A stretch of DNA of 33,657 nt from Halothiobacillaceae bacterium. GTDB lineage: Bacteria; Pseudomonadota; Gammaproteobacteria; Halothiobacillales; Halothiobacillaceae. Shown piece by piece: positions 27,554-33,657 of the stretch (positions are counted from its first letter, which is position 1; each line of letters opens with the position of its first letter). The notes beneath the pieces were generated by a model. That model searched no databases and had not been told where the DNA came from. It was given only the letters and a program-made list of their open reading frames with translations. The translations under genes were made by a program, and so were the position numbers. Location of the stretch: positions 1 through 33,657 of the forward strand of contig SDAY01000012.1 in the NCBI GenBank assembly GCA_006212015.1, read 5' to 3'.

Positions 27554-30115
27554 TCAAGCGGCGACGATGGGGATGACCTTGTCGGCCTGCTTCCTGTATT
27601 CCGCGATCTCGTGGAAGTTGAGATAGCGGTACACGTCGTCCGCCAGCGGCTCCAGCATCTTCACATGCTCCATGTACTCGGGCACGGTCGGCAGATGGCC
27701 GAGGATGGCGGACACGGCGGCGAGCTCGGCGGAGCCCAGGTAGACGTTGGTGTCCCTGCCCATGCGGTTGGGGAAGTTGCGGGTGGAGGTGGAGACCACG
27801 GTCGTGCCATCCGCCACGCGGGCCTGGTTGCCCATGCACAGGGAGCAGCCCGGCATCTCGGTGCGCGCGCCGGCTTTGCCGAAGATGCCGTAGTAGCCCT
27901 CCTCGGTCAGCTGGTGGGCGTCCATCCGGGTCGGCGGGGCGATCCACAGGCGGGTCGGCACGGCGTCGCCATGCGCTTCCAGCACCTTGCCGGCGGCGCG
28001 GTAGTGGCCGATGTTGGTCATGCAGGAGCCGATGAAGACCTCGTGCACGGTGTCGCCCGCGACCTCGGACAGCGGCTTGATGTCGTCCGGATCGTTCGGG
28101 CAGGCCAGCAGCGGCTCCCTGATCTCGGCAAGGTCGATCTCGATGATCTCGGCGTACTCGGCGTCGGCATCCGGCTCCAGCAGGACCGGATTCGCCAGCC
28201 AGGCCTCCATCGCCTCGATGCGGCGGGACAGGGTGCGCTTGTCCTCGTAGCCCTCGGCGATCATCCACTTGAGCAGGGTGATATTGGAATTGAGGAACTC
28301 GATGATCGGCTCCTTGCCCAGGCGCACGGTGCAGCCGTTGGCGGAACGCTCGGCGGAGGCGTCGGCGAACTCGAAGGCCTGCTCGACCTTGAGGTTCGGC
28401 AGCCCCTCGATCTCCAGCACGCGACCGTTGAAGACGTTCTTCTTGCCCCTCTTCTCGACCGTCAGCAGGCCCTTCTGGATGGCGACATGGGGGATGGCGT
28501 TGACCAGGTCGCGCAGGGTGATGCCCGGCTGCATCTCGCCCCTGAAGCGCACCAGCACGGACTCCGGCATGTCCAGCGGCATCACGCCCAGCGCGGCGGC
28601 GAAGGCGACGAGGCCGGAGCCCGCCGGGAAGGAGATGCCGATCGGGAAGCGGGTGTGGGAGTCGCCGCCGGTGCCGACGGTGTCCGGCATCACCATGCGG
28701 TTGAGCCAGGAGTGGATCACCCCGTCGCCCGGACGCAGGGACACGCCGCCGCGGGTCTGGATGAACGCCGGCAGGCTGTGCTGCAGCTTGATGTCCACCG
28801 GCTTCGGGTAGGCGGCGGTATGGCAGAAGGACTGCATGACGAGGTCGGCGGAGAAGCCCAGGCAGGCGAGCTCGGTCAGCTCGTCGCGGGTCATCGCGCC
28901 GGTGGTGTCCTGGGAACCGACGGTGGTCATGCGCGGCTCGCAGTAGGTGCCGGGACGCACGCCCGGAACGCCGCAGGCCTTGCCGACCATCTTCTGCGCC
29001 AGGGTGTAGCCCTTGCCGGTGTCGGCGGGCGCGACCGGGCGCATGAATACGTCGGAGGCGCTCAGGCCCAGCGCGGCGCGGGCGCGATCGGTCAACGCAC
29101 GGCCGATGATCAGCGGGATGCGCCCCCCTGCCCTCACCTCGTCGGCCAGGGTGGTCGGCTTCATGTCGAAGCGGGCGATGATCTCGCCATCCTTCACCAC
29201 CTCACCGGCATGCGGACGCACGGTGATGACGTCGCCGGTCTCCATGGCGGACACGTCCACCTCGATCGGCAGCGCGCCGGAATCCTCGGCGGTGTTGAAG
29301 AAGATCGGCGCGATCTTGCCGCCGAGGATCACCCCGCCGGTGCGCTTGTTCGGCACGAACGGGATGTCGGCGCCCATGTGCCAGAGCACGGAGTTGATGG
29401 CGGACTTGCGGCTGGAACCGGTGCCGACCACGTCGCCCACGTAGGCGATGGGATGCCCCTTGGCCTTGAGCTGCTCGATGGTCGCAAGCCCGTCGGGCAA
29501 CTTGCTGACCAGCATGGCCTTGGCGTGCAGGGGGATGTCCGGACGGCTCCAGGCCTCCTGCGCGGGCGAGAGGTCGTCGGTGTTGGTCTCGCCCGGCACC
29601 TTGAACACGGTGACAGTGATCTCTTCCGGCAGCCTGGCGCGGTTCCTGAACCAGTCGGCCTCGGCCCAGGCCGTCATGACCTTCTGCGCATGCGCGTTGC
29701 CGGCCTTGGCCTTGTCCTCCACGTCGCGGAAGGCGTCGTACACCAGCAGGGTGCCGGACAGCGCCTTGACGGCCTCCCCGGCCACCGCCTCGTCATCGAG
29801 CAGGGCGATCAGCGGCTGGATGGTGTAGCCACCAAGCATGGTGCCAAGCAGGAAGGTCGCACGCTTGCGCTCGATCAGCGGGCAGGCGGCCGCACCCCTG
29901 GCGACGTCGGCGAGGAAGGCGGCCTTGACATAGGCGGCGGGGTCCACGCCGGGCGGCACGCGGTCGGTGATCAGCTCCAGCAGGGTCGCCTCTTCGCCCG
30001 CGGGCGGGTTCTTCAGCAGCTCGACCAGCGCGGCCACCTGTTCCGCAGTCAGCGGCAGCGGGGGCAAACCTTGGGCAGCGCGTTCGGCGACGTGCAGGCG
30101 ATGGCTTTCAAGCAT
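27554..30115 (-). CDS. acnB: aconitate hydratase B
   Basis: Interconverts citrate and isocitrate in the TCA cycle; AcnB family members can also hydrate 2-methylaconitate. It has 853 residues (E. coli 865). The AcnB-specific order is kept: N-terminal HEAT-like domain (1-160), the swivel domain early in the chain (about 165-380, including [12 protein letters not shown]), then the iron-sulfur domains with [23 protein letters not shown] and the cluster cysteines in [14 protein letters not shown] and [15 protein letters not shown] (30129-30125) lies nine bases before the ATG. No prpB or prpC is nearby, so the housekeeping TCA role is more likely. Confidence 0.98.
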   Translation of the reverse strand: MLESHRLHVAERAAQGLPPLPLTAEQVAALVELLKNPPAGEEATLLELITDRVPPGVDPAAYVKAAFLADVARGAAACPLIERKRATFLLGTMLGGYTIQPLIALLDDEAVAGEAVKALSGTLLVYDAFRDVEDKAKAGNAHAQKVMTAWAEADWFRNRARLPEEITVTVFKVPGETNTDDLSPAQEAWSRPDIPLHAKAMLVSKLPDGLATIEQLKAKGHPIAYVGDVVGTGSSRKSAINSVLWHMGADIPFVPNKRTGGVILGGKIAPIFFNTAEDSGALPIEVDVSAMETGDVITVRPHAGEVVKDGEIIARFDMKPTTLADEVRAGGRIPLIIGRALTDRARAALGLSASDVFMRPVAPADTGKGYTLAQKMVGKACGVPGVRPGTYCEPRMTTVGSQDTTGAMTRDELTELACLGFSADLVMQSFCHTAAYPKPVDIKLQHSLPAFIQTRGGVSLRPGDGVIHSWLNRMVMPDTVGTGGDSHTRFPIGISFPAGSGLVAFAAALGVMPLDMPESVLVRFRGEMQPGITLRDLVNAIPHVAIQKGLLTVEKRGKKNVFNGRVLEIEGLPNLKVEQAFEFADASAERSANGCTVRLGKEPIIEFLNSNITLLKWMIAEGYEDKRTLSRRIEAMEAWLANPVLLEPDADAEYAEIIEIDLAEIREPLLACPNDPDDIKPLSEVAGDTVHEVFIGSCMTNIGHYRAAGKVLEAHGDAVPTRLWIAPPTRMDAHQLTEEGYYGIFGKAGARTEMPGCSLCMGNQARVADGTTVVSTSTRNFPNRMGRDTNVYLGSAELAAVSAILGHLPTVPEYMEHVKMLEPLADDVYRYLNFHEIAEYRKQADKVIPIVAA

Positions 30116-30150
30116 GGTCGATCACTCCTGAGGCAAAAAAATGATGCCGC

Positions 30151-30159
30151 ATTGTAGCA
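30151..30159 (-). promoter_or_regulatory. extended -10 promoter of acnB
   Basis: On the minus strand TGCTACAAT (30159-30151) is an extended -10 (TGn plus TACAAT, 5/6). No good -35 is seen, as usual for this class. Transcription would start near 30144, giving a leader of about 29 nt. Confidence 0.5.
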
Positions 30160-30221
30160 CCCCCCTCACGGCCCGCTCCCGGCGCCTATGCTTGGGGCAT
30201 GGCAATGAACAGGGCATGGAC

Positions 30222-31331
30222 ATGAAGATCGGCGTGCCGCGCGAGATCAAGACCCACGAGTACCGCGTGGGCCTCACCCCATCGAGCATTCGCGAGCTGG
30301 TCGCGCACGGCCACGCGGTGCTGGTCGAGCGGGACGCGGGCGTGGGCATAGGCGCGGGCGATGCGGACTATGTCCGGGCCGGTGCGCGGATCATGGGCGA
30401 TGCCGCGTCGATCTGGGCCGAGGCCGAGATGATCGTGAAGGTGAAGGAGCCGCAGCCAGGCGAATGGCCGTGGATGCGCGAGGGGCAGGTCGTGTTCACC
30501 TTCCTGCATCTTGCCGCCTGTCCCGAGCTTGCGCGCGAGATGCTGGCGCGCGGGGTGGTGGGCATCGGCTACGAGACCGTCACCGCGCCGGATGGCAGCC
30601 TGCCACTGCTCGCGCCCATGTCCGAGGTGGCCGGGCGCATGAGCGTCCAGGTTGGCGCCTGGTATCTGCAGAAGCCCCAGGGCGGGCGCGGCGTCCTGCT
30701 TCCCGGGGTTCCGGGCGTGCCGCCGGGCCGCGTGGTCATCCTCGGTGCCGGGAGCGTGGGGCGGAATGCCGCGAGGATGGCGGCAGGACTCGGTGCGGAG
30801 GTGACCGTACTCAACCGCTCCCTCCCCGCCCTGCGCGGGCTGGAGGCCGAACTGCCCGGCCGGGTGAGGACCGCCATCGCCACCCGCGAAGGCATCGAGG
30901 ATGCGCTGGCCCGGGCCGACCTGCTGATCGGCGCGGTGCTGGTGCCCGGGGCGCGCGCGCCCAGGCTCGTCACGCGGGAAATGGTGCGCTGCATGCCCAG
31001 GGGCAGCGTGATCGTGGACGTGGACATCGACCAGGGCGGCTGCATCGAGACGGCGCGTGCCACGACCCATGCCGAGCCCGTGTTCGTCGCAGAAGGCGTG
31101 CTGCACTACGGGGTCAGCAACATGCCGGGCGCGGTGCCGCTGACCGCCACCCTCGCGCTCAACGCCGCCACCCTGCCCTTCGTGCAGGCGCTGGCCGACA
31201 AGGGCTGGCGGCAGGCCATGAAGGATGACCCCCATCTGGCGCGAGGCCTCAACATCGCAGAGGGACATATCCGCCACCCAGTGCTGGCGGATGCCCTGTG
31301 TATCAGCCCTGACGCAGGCGATCGGCGTTGA
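30222..31331 (+). CDS. ald: alanine dehydrogenase, possibly NADP-preferring
   Basis: Reversible oxidative deamination of L-alanine to pyruvate and ammonia. It has 369 residues (family about 371) from the ATG at 30222, preceded by AGGG at 30211-30214 with a seven-base spacer; ATG 30216 lies too close to that site. Substrate and catalytic residues are present: R15 in HEYRVGLTP, K75, H96 in FLHLA, and the DIDQGGCIETARATTH block. The dinucleotide fold is GAGSVGRNAARMA at 175-187. At the end of the second beta strand, where NAD-dependent relatives have Asp198, this protein has Asn198-Arg-Ser, a pattern common in NADP-binding enzymes. The neighbours are not metabolically related. Its last 29 bases overlap the convergent Nudix gene. 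Confidence 0.93.
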   Translation: MKIGVPREIKTHEYRVGLTPSSIRELVAHGHAVLVERDAGVGIGAGDADYVRAGARIMGDAASIWAEAEMIVKVKEPQPGEWPWMREGQVVFTFLHLAACPELAREMLARGVVGIGYETVTAPDGSLPLLAPMSEVAGRMSVQVGAWYLQKPQGGRGVLLPGVPGVPPGRVVILGAGSVGRNAARMAAGLGAEVTVLNRSLPALRGLEAELPGRVRTAIATREGIEDALARADLLIGAVLVPGARAPRLVTREMVRCMPRGSVIVDVDIDQGGCIETARATTHAEPVFVAEGVLHYGVSNMPGAVPLTATLALNAATLPFVQALADKGWRQAMKDDPHLARGLNIAEGHIRHPVLADALCISPDAGDRR

Positions 31332-31887
31332 GCGCCAGCCACTGAGCCAGCACCAGGGGCGTGGCCGAGCAGATCAGGCCGTCCCGCATCATGGCGATGA
31401 CCTCCTCGCGCGGCACGACGGTGACGCGGATGTCCTCGTCTTCATGGTCCAGGCCATGCAGCCCGCCCACGCCCTCGCTATCCACCTCGGCGTAGTAGAG
31501 ATGCAGGCTCTCCGTCGTGCCGCCGGGGCTGACCCAGAAACGGGTGATGAACTCCAGGCGCTTCGGCACGAGCCCAGCCTCCTCCATCATTTCCCGACGG
31601 ACCACGTCCTCCAGATCCTCGCCGGGCTCGACCATGCCCGCCGGGAATTCCCGCAGCCACGGCCCGCCGGGGGCATCCAGCGCGCCGGGGCGGAACTGCT
31701 CCAGCATCACCACCGCATCCCGCTTGGGGTCATAGGGCAGCGCCGCGACGGCATGACCGCGTTCGAACATCTCCCGGGTGTAGACCCCGCTCCACCCGCC
31801 CGCGTATTTCTGATGACGCAGGTGATAGCGCTCGAAACGGAAAAACCCCTGGTAAAGAACCTCGCGATCCAGCAACTCCCACTGCAT
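31303..31887 (-). CDS. nudF: Nudix hydrolase, ADP-ribose pyrophosphatase
   Basis: Splits ADP-ribose into AMP and ribose 5-phosphate. It is 194 residues from the ATG at 31887; a GTG two codons earlier (31893) is also possible. The Nudix box is complete, from the first G of GMVEPGED to EEAGL (GX5EX7REUXEEXGU). The N-terminal beta domain (REVLYQGFFRFERYHLRH) and the ERGHAVAALPYD and VMLEQFRPGA stretches fit the NudF/TrgB type. It is divergent from the 102-residue gene, with at most 29 bases between starts, and convergent with ald. Confidence 0.9.
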   Translation of the reverse strand: MQWELLDREVLYQGFFRFERYHLRHQKYAGGWSGVYTREMFERGHAVAALPYDPKRDAVVMLEQFRPGALDAPGGPWLREFPAGMVEPGEDLEDVVRREMMEEAGLVPKRLEFITRFWVSPGGTTESLHLYYAEVDSEGVGGLHGLDHEDEDIRVTVVPREEVIAMMRDGLICSATPLVLAQWLALNADRLRQG

Positions 31888-31916
31888 ACTCACCTCGACT
31901 CCGGTTAGATACGATC

Positions 31917-32225
31917 ATGAACGAAAACGATCTGCTTCAACGGCTCACGCGCCTGCTGGGCCGCGAGGCCTTCATCGAGGGCCGCCGCGTCTGCGTGGTG
32001 GACATCCTCCGGGATGGGCCGACCTTGGTGCTGCGCGAGATCGGCGCGGGCAGGATGCAGGACAACCTCTACGGCCAGGCCCGGCGGCGCGCCCCGCGCC
32101 ACTTCCAGATTCCTCTGCTCAGCGAGGTCCGTCATGAACCGCATCCCGTGGCTCGCCAACTGATGACGGACGAGGAGGCTGCGGTCCTGATGGGCCTGTT
32201 GAGCGGAAAGACCGAGGGCCTGTAG
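31917..32225 (+). CDS. conserved-looking small protein of unknown function
   Basis: I do not recognise this 102-residue protein. It starts MNENDLLQRLTRLLGREAF, has a short hydrophobic beta-like stretch (VCVVDILRDGPTLVLREI, about 25-43), a basic patch (GQARRRAPRHFQ) and a helical C-terminus (QLMTDEEAAVLMGLL). It has no cysteine pairs apart from one Cys, no signal peptide and no membrane segment. Codon usage looks like its neighbours and no overlapping alternative is better, so it is probably real. There is no clear ribosome-binding site. The close divergence from nudF suggests shared regulation, though not necessarily shared function. A REP-like hairpin covers its stop codon. Confidence 0.7.
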   Translation: MNENDLLQRLTRLLGREAFIEGRRVCVVDILRDGPTLVLREIGAGRMQDNLYGQARRRAPRHFQIPLLSEVRHEPHPVARQLMTDEEAAVLMGLLSGKTEGL

Positions 32226-32248
32226 GAGCGAGCAAGCTCGCTTCTACA
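32221..32248. terminator. REP-like hairpin covering a stop codon
   Basis: TGTAGGAGCGAGC at 32221-32233 pairs with GCTCGCTTCTACA at 32236-32248 (one G-U) around AA. The TAG stop of the upstream gene (32223-32225) lies inside the left arm. It sits between convergent genes and matches the repeat at 19727-19746 over 19 of 20 bases. Confidence 0.6.
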
Positions 32249-32260
32249 TGGAATCCACGG

Positions 32261-33016
32261 TCACATGCGCGTCAGCAGGGCCTCGACCCGCGCCAGGTCC
32301 TCCGGCGTGTCCACGCCGTGCCCCGGCGGCTCGGCCACCACGTCCACATGGATGCGCGCGCCGTTCCACAGGGCGCGCAGCTGCTCCAGCTTCTCCAGAC
32401 CCTCGATGGGCGCTTCAGGCCACTGGGCGAAGTCGCGCAGGAAGCCCGCGCGATAGGCATACAGCCCGAGGTGGCGGAAACCGTGGTCGTGATGACGGTC
32501 CGCCTCCATGCCGAAGGCGTCACGCTCCCACGGGATCGAGGCGCGGCTGAAATAGAGCGCGAAGCCGAACTTGTCGCGCACCACCTTGACCACATGCGGA
32601 TCGAACAGGTCGCGCGCATGGTGGATGGGCGTGCACAGGGTGGCGATGGCCGCCTGCGGAAACGCGGCGAGGTTGGCGGCCAGGCGGTCAAGCAGCTCAA
32701 ACGGGATGAGCGGCTCGTCGCCCTGCAGGTTGACCACGATGGCATCGTCCGGCCAGCCCATCAGGCGCGCGACCTCGGCCAGCCGGTCGGTGCCGGTGGC
32801 ATGCTCCGGCGAGGTCATCAGCACCTTCACGCCCAGCGGTTCGCAGACGGTGGCGATGCGCTCGTCGTCCGTCGCCAGCACGATCTCGTCCGCCGCCGCC
32901 TGGCGGGCGCGCTCGATGACATGCCGGATCAGCGGCTTGCCGGCGATGCCCAGCAGGGGCTTGCCGGGCAGGCGCGAGGAGCCGTAGCGGGCGGGAATGA
33001 CGAGCTTGTAGCCCAT
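32261..33016 (-). CDS. kdsB: CMP-KDO synthetase (3-deoxy-manno-octulosonate cytidylyltransferase)
   Basis: Activates KDO with CTP to CMP-KDO for the lipopolysaccharide inner core. It has 251 residues from the ATG at 33016. The nucleotide-binding N-terminus is IPARYGSSRLPGKPL. ATDDERI, the VVNLQGDEPLIP signature and the C-terminal GLYAYRAGFL, EKLEQLRAL and VDTPEDL segments are all typical. The ATG lies one base before the upstream stop ends its frame (TGATATG), so translation is coupled to the ycaR-like gene. A start at 33034 would overlap that gene and lacks support. Confidence 0.97.
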   Translation of the reverse strand: MGYKLVIPARYGSSRLPGKPLLGIAGKPLIRHVIERARQAAADEIVLATDDERIATVCEPLGVKVLMTSPEHATGTDRLAEVARLMGWPDDAIVVNLQGDEPLIPFELLDRLAANLAAFPQAAIATLCTPIHHARDLFDPHVVKVVRDKFGFALYFSRASIPWERDAFGMEADRHHDHGFRHLGLYAYRAGFLRDFAQWPEAPIEGLEKLEQLRALWNGARIHVDVVAEPPGHGVDTPEDLARVEALLTRM

Positions 33017-33017
33017 A

Positions 33018-33299
33018 TCAGGTGGCAACATCATCGTCAGGAACGACGATGGAACGCGCAGCGTTCCCCGCAGGGCTGGACACAGGGAGGTGTCCAGCCG
33101 CCGGATGCTGGGCGCGAAGCTGCTCGGCCTCGGCCTCGTCCAGCTTGCGCGCCTCCTCCGGCAGCATGACCGGGATGCCGTCGCGGATCGGATAGGCCAG
33201 CCGCGCGGCGATGGAGATCAGCTCGTTGGCGGCCTTGTCATGGACCAGCGGCCCCTTGGTCACCGGGCAGGCGAGGATTTCAAGCAGGCGTTTGTCCAT
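33018..33299 (-). CDS. ycaR: Trm112/YcaR (UPF0434) family protein
   Basis: A 93-residue protein. The first 60 residues match Yca[45 protein letters not shown]. The fold is a Trm112-like zinc ribbon, but the second Cys of the usual CPVC is Thr14 and the later Cys is Ser, so metal binding is unlikely. About 33 extra residues follow, mostly polar. The lpxK-ycaR-kdsB order is the same as in E. coli, and the start overlaps the lpxK end by 20 bases. The cellular role is not established. Confidence 0.9.
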   Translation of the reverse strand: MDKRLLEILACPVTKGPLVHDKAANELISIAARLAYPIRDGIPVMLPEEARKLDEAEAEQLRAQHPAAGHLPVSSPAGNAARSIVVPDDDVAT

Positions 33300-33657
33300 C
33301 GCGGAAAGACTCCAGGCGGTTGAGGATGAATTCGGCGAACCCCGCGTCCAGTTCGGCCTCGACGGGCAGGTACCAGTGATTGGCGCGGGCGAAGGCCTGG
33401 CATTTTACCGCATCCTTCTCCGTCATCAGCAGCGGGCGCTGACCGAAGGGCGCGAGATCGGCGGGCGCATAGGCATGGTGATCGGCGAAGGCATGATCAT
33501 CGACGCTCAGGCCAAGATCGCGCAGCATCTTGAAGAAGCGTTCGGGATGGCCGATCCCGGCCAGGGCGTCGCAGGCCTGGCCGATGAACCCCGCCAGAGG
33601 CCGGCGTGTGCCATCCAGCAGATTGACCGCATCGCCGGGCACGAGGCGCATGCGCCA
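33280..33657 (-). CDS. lpxK: tetraacyldisaccharide 4'-kinase LpxK, C-terminal part
   Basis: Phosphorylates the 4' position of the lipid A precursor at the inner membrane. Only the last 125 or so residues are in the window; the gene continues past 33657, so the Walker A region is not seen. The visible part shows [31 protein letters not shown] and [11 protein letters not shown], followed by YLPVEAEL, all characteristic. First gene of the lpxK-ycaR-kdsB cluster, with coupled overlaps. Truncated by the window edge only; no damage is visible. Confidence 0.94.
   Translation of the reverse strand, partial: WRMRLVPGDAVNLLDGTRRPLAGFIGQACDALAGIGHPERFFKMLRDLGLSVDDHAFADHHAYAPADLAPFGQRPLLMTEKDAVKCQAFARANHWYLPVEAELDAGFAEFILNRLESFRDGQTPA

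Noticed and set aside
27434..30157. 907-codon open frame antisense to acnB
   Set aside because: Composition (His/Gly/Arg/Gln-rich, no domain) is typical of a GC-rich complement frame; it also runs through the tRNA gene.

Overview
The window is a GC-rich stretch of housekeeping chromosome, almost certainly from a gammaproteobacterium. The evidence is an E. coli-type IlvD, AcnB and TrhP (YegQ), an lpxK-ycaR-kdsB lipopolysaccharide cluster, rluC divergent from rne, and RNase E catalytic and zinc-link residues at the same numbers as in E. coli (D303, D346, C404, C407). An hrcA-grpE-dnaK-dnaJ operon under a CIRCE operator, with REP-type palindromes, fits Chromatiales/Xanthomonadales-like lineages better than enterics, but I cannot name a genus. 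There is no phage, transposase, CRISPR array or integron.

Layout. 214-2034: a c-di-GMP signalling protein (EAL-CBS-GGDEF) with altered catalytic motifs. 2178-4408 (minus): hopJ-family gene coupled to ilvD. 4492-5238 (plus): small heavy-metal-binding protein, then infA. 5296-10616 (minus): a tight run transcribed rluC, HAD phosphatase, sppA, clpS, clpA. 10617-13865: divergent control region and rne. 14030-14521 (minus): low-molecular-weight tyrosine phosphatase. 14636-19680 (plus): the heat-shock operon with CIRCE, intergenic hairpins and a strong terminator. 19681-20148: repeat-rich gap. 20149-26846 (minus): trhP-lptF-lptG-parC, with htpX downstream behind a sigma-32-like promoter. 26847-27415: an unusually AT-rich non-coding gap with DnaA-box-like sites. 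27416-30115 (minus): acnB, then tRNA-Pro(GGG) with its own promoter. 30222-32225: alanine dehydrogenase (plus), Nudix ADP-ribose pyrophosphatase (minus), and an unrecognised 102-residue gene (plus). 32261-33657 (minus): lpxK (cut by the window edge), ycaR-like gene, kdsB.

Themes. Much of the window concerns protein quality control: ClpA/ClpS degradation, SppA, the DnaK system with its HrcA repressor, and HtpX. A second theme is the lipopolysaccharide envelope: LpxK, KdsB, and LptF/LptG.

I found no clearly new multi-gene system. The observations most worth following are an alanine dehydrogenase whose cofactor-selecting Asp is replaced by Asn-Arg-Ser, the AT-rich gap at 26.9-27.3 kb, the c-di-GMP protein with substitutions in both enzymatic domains, and the stacked hairpins inside the heat-shock operon. 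Promoters and hairpins were found by eye and are predictions.
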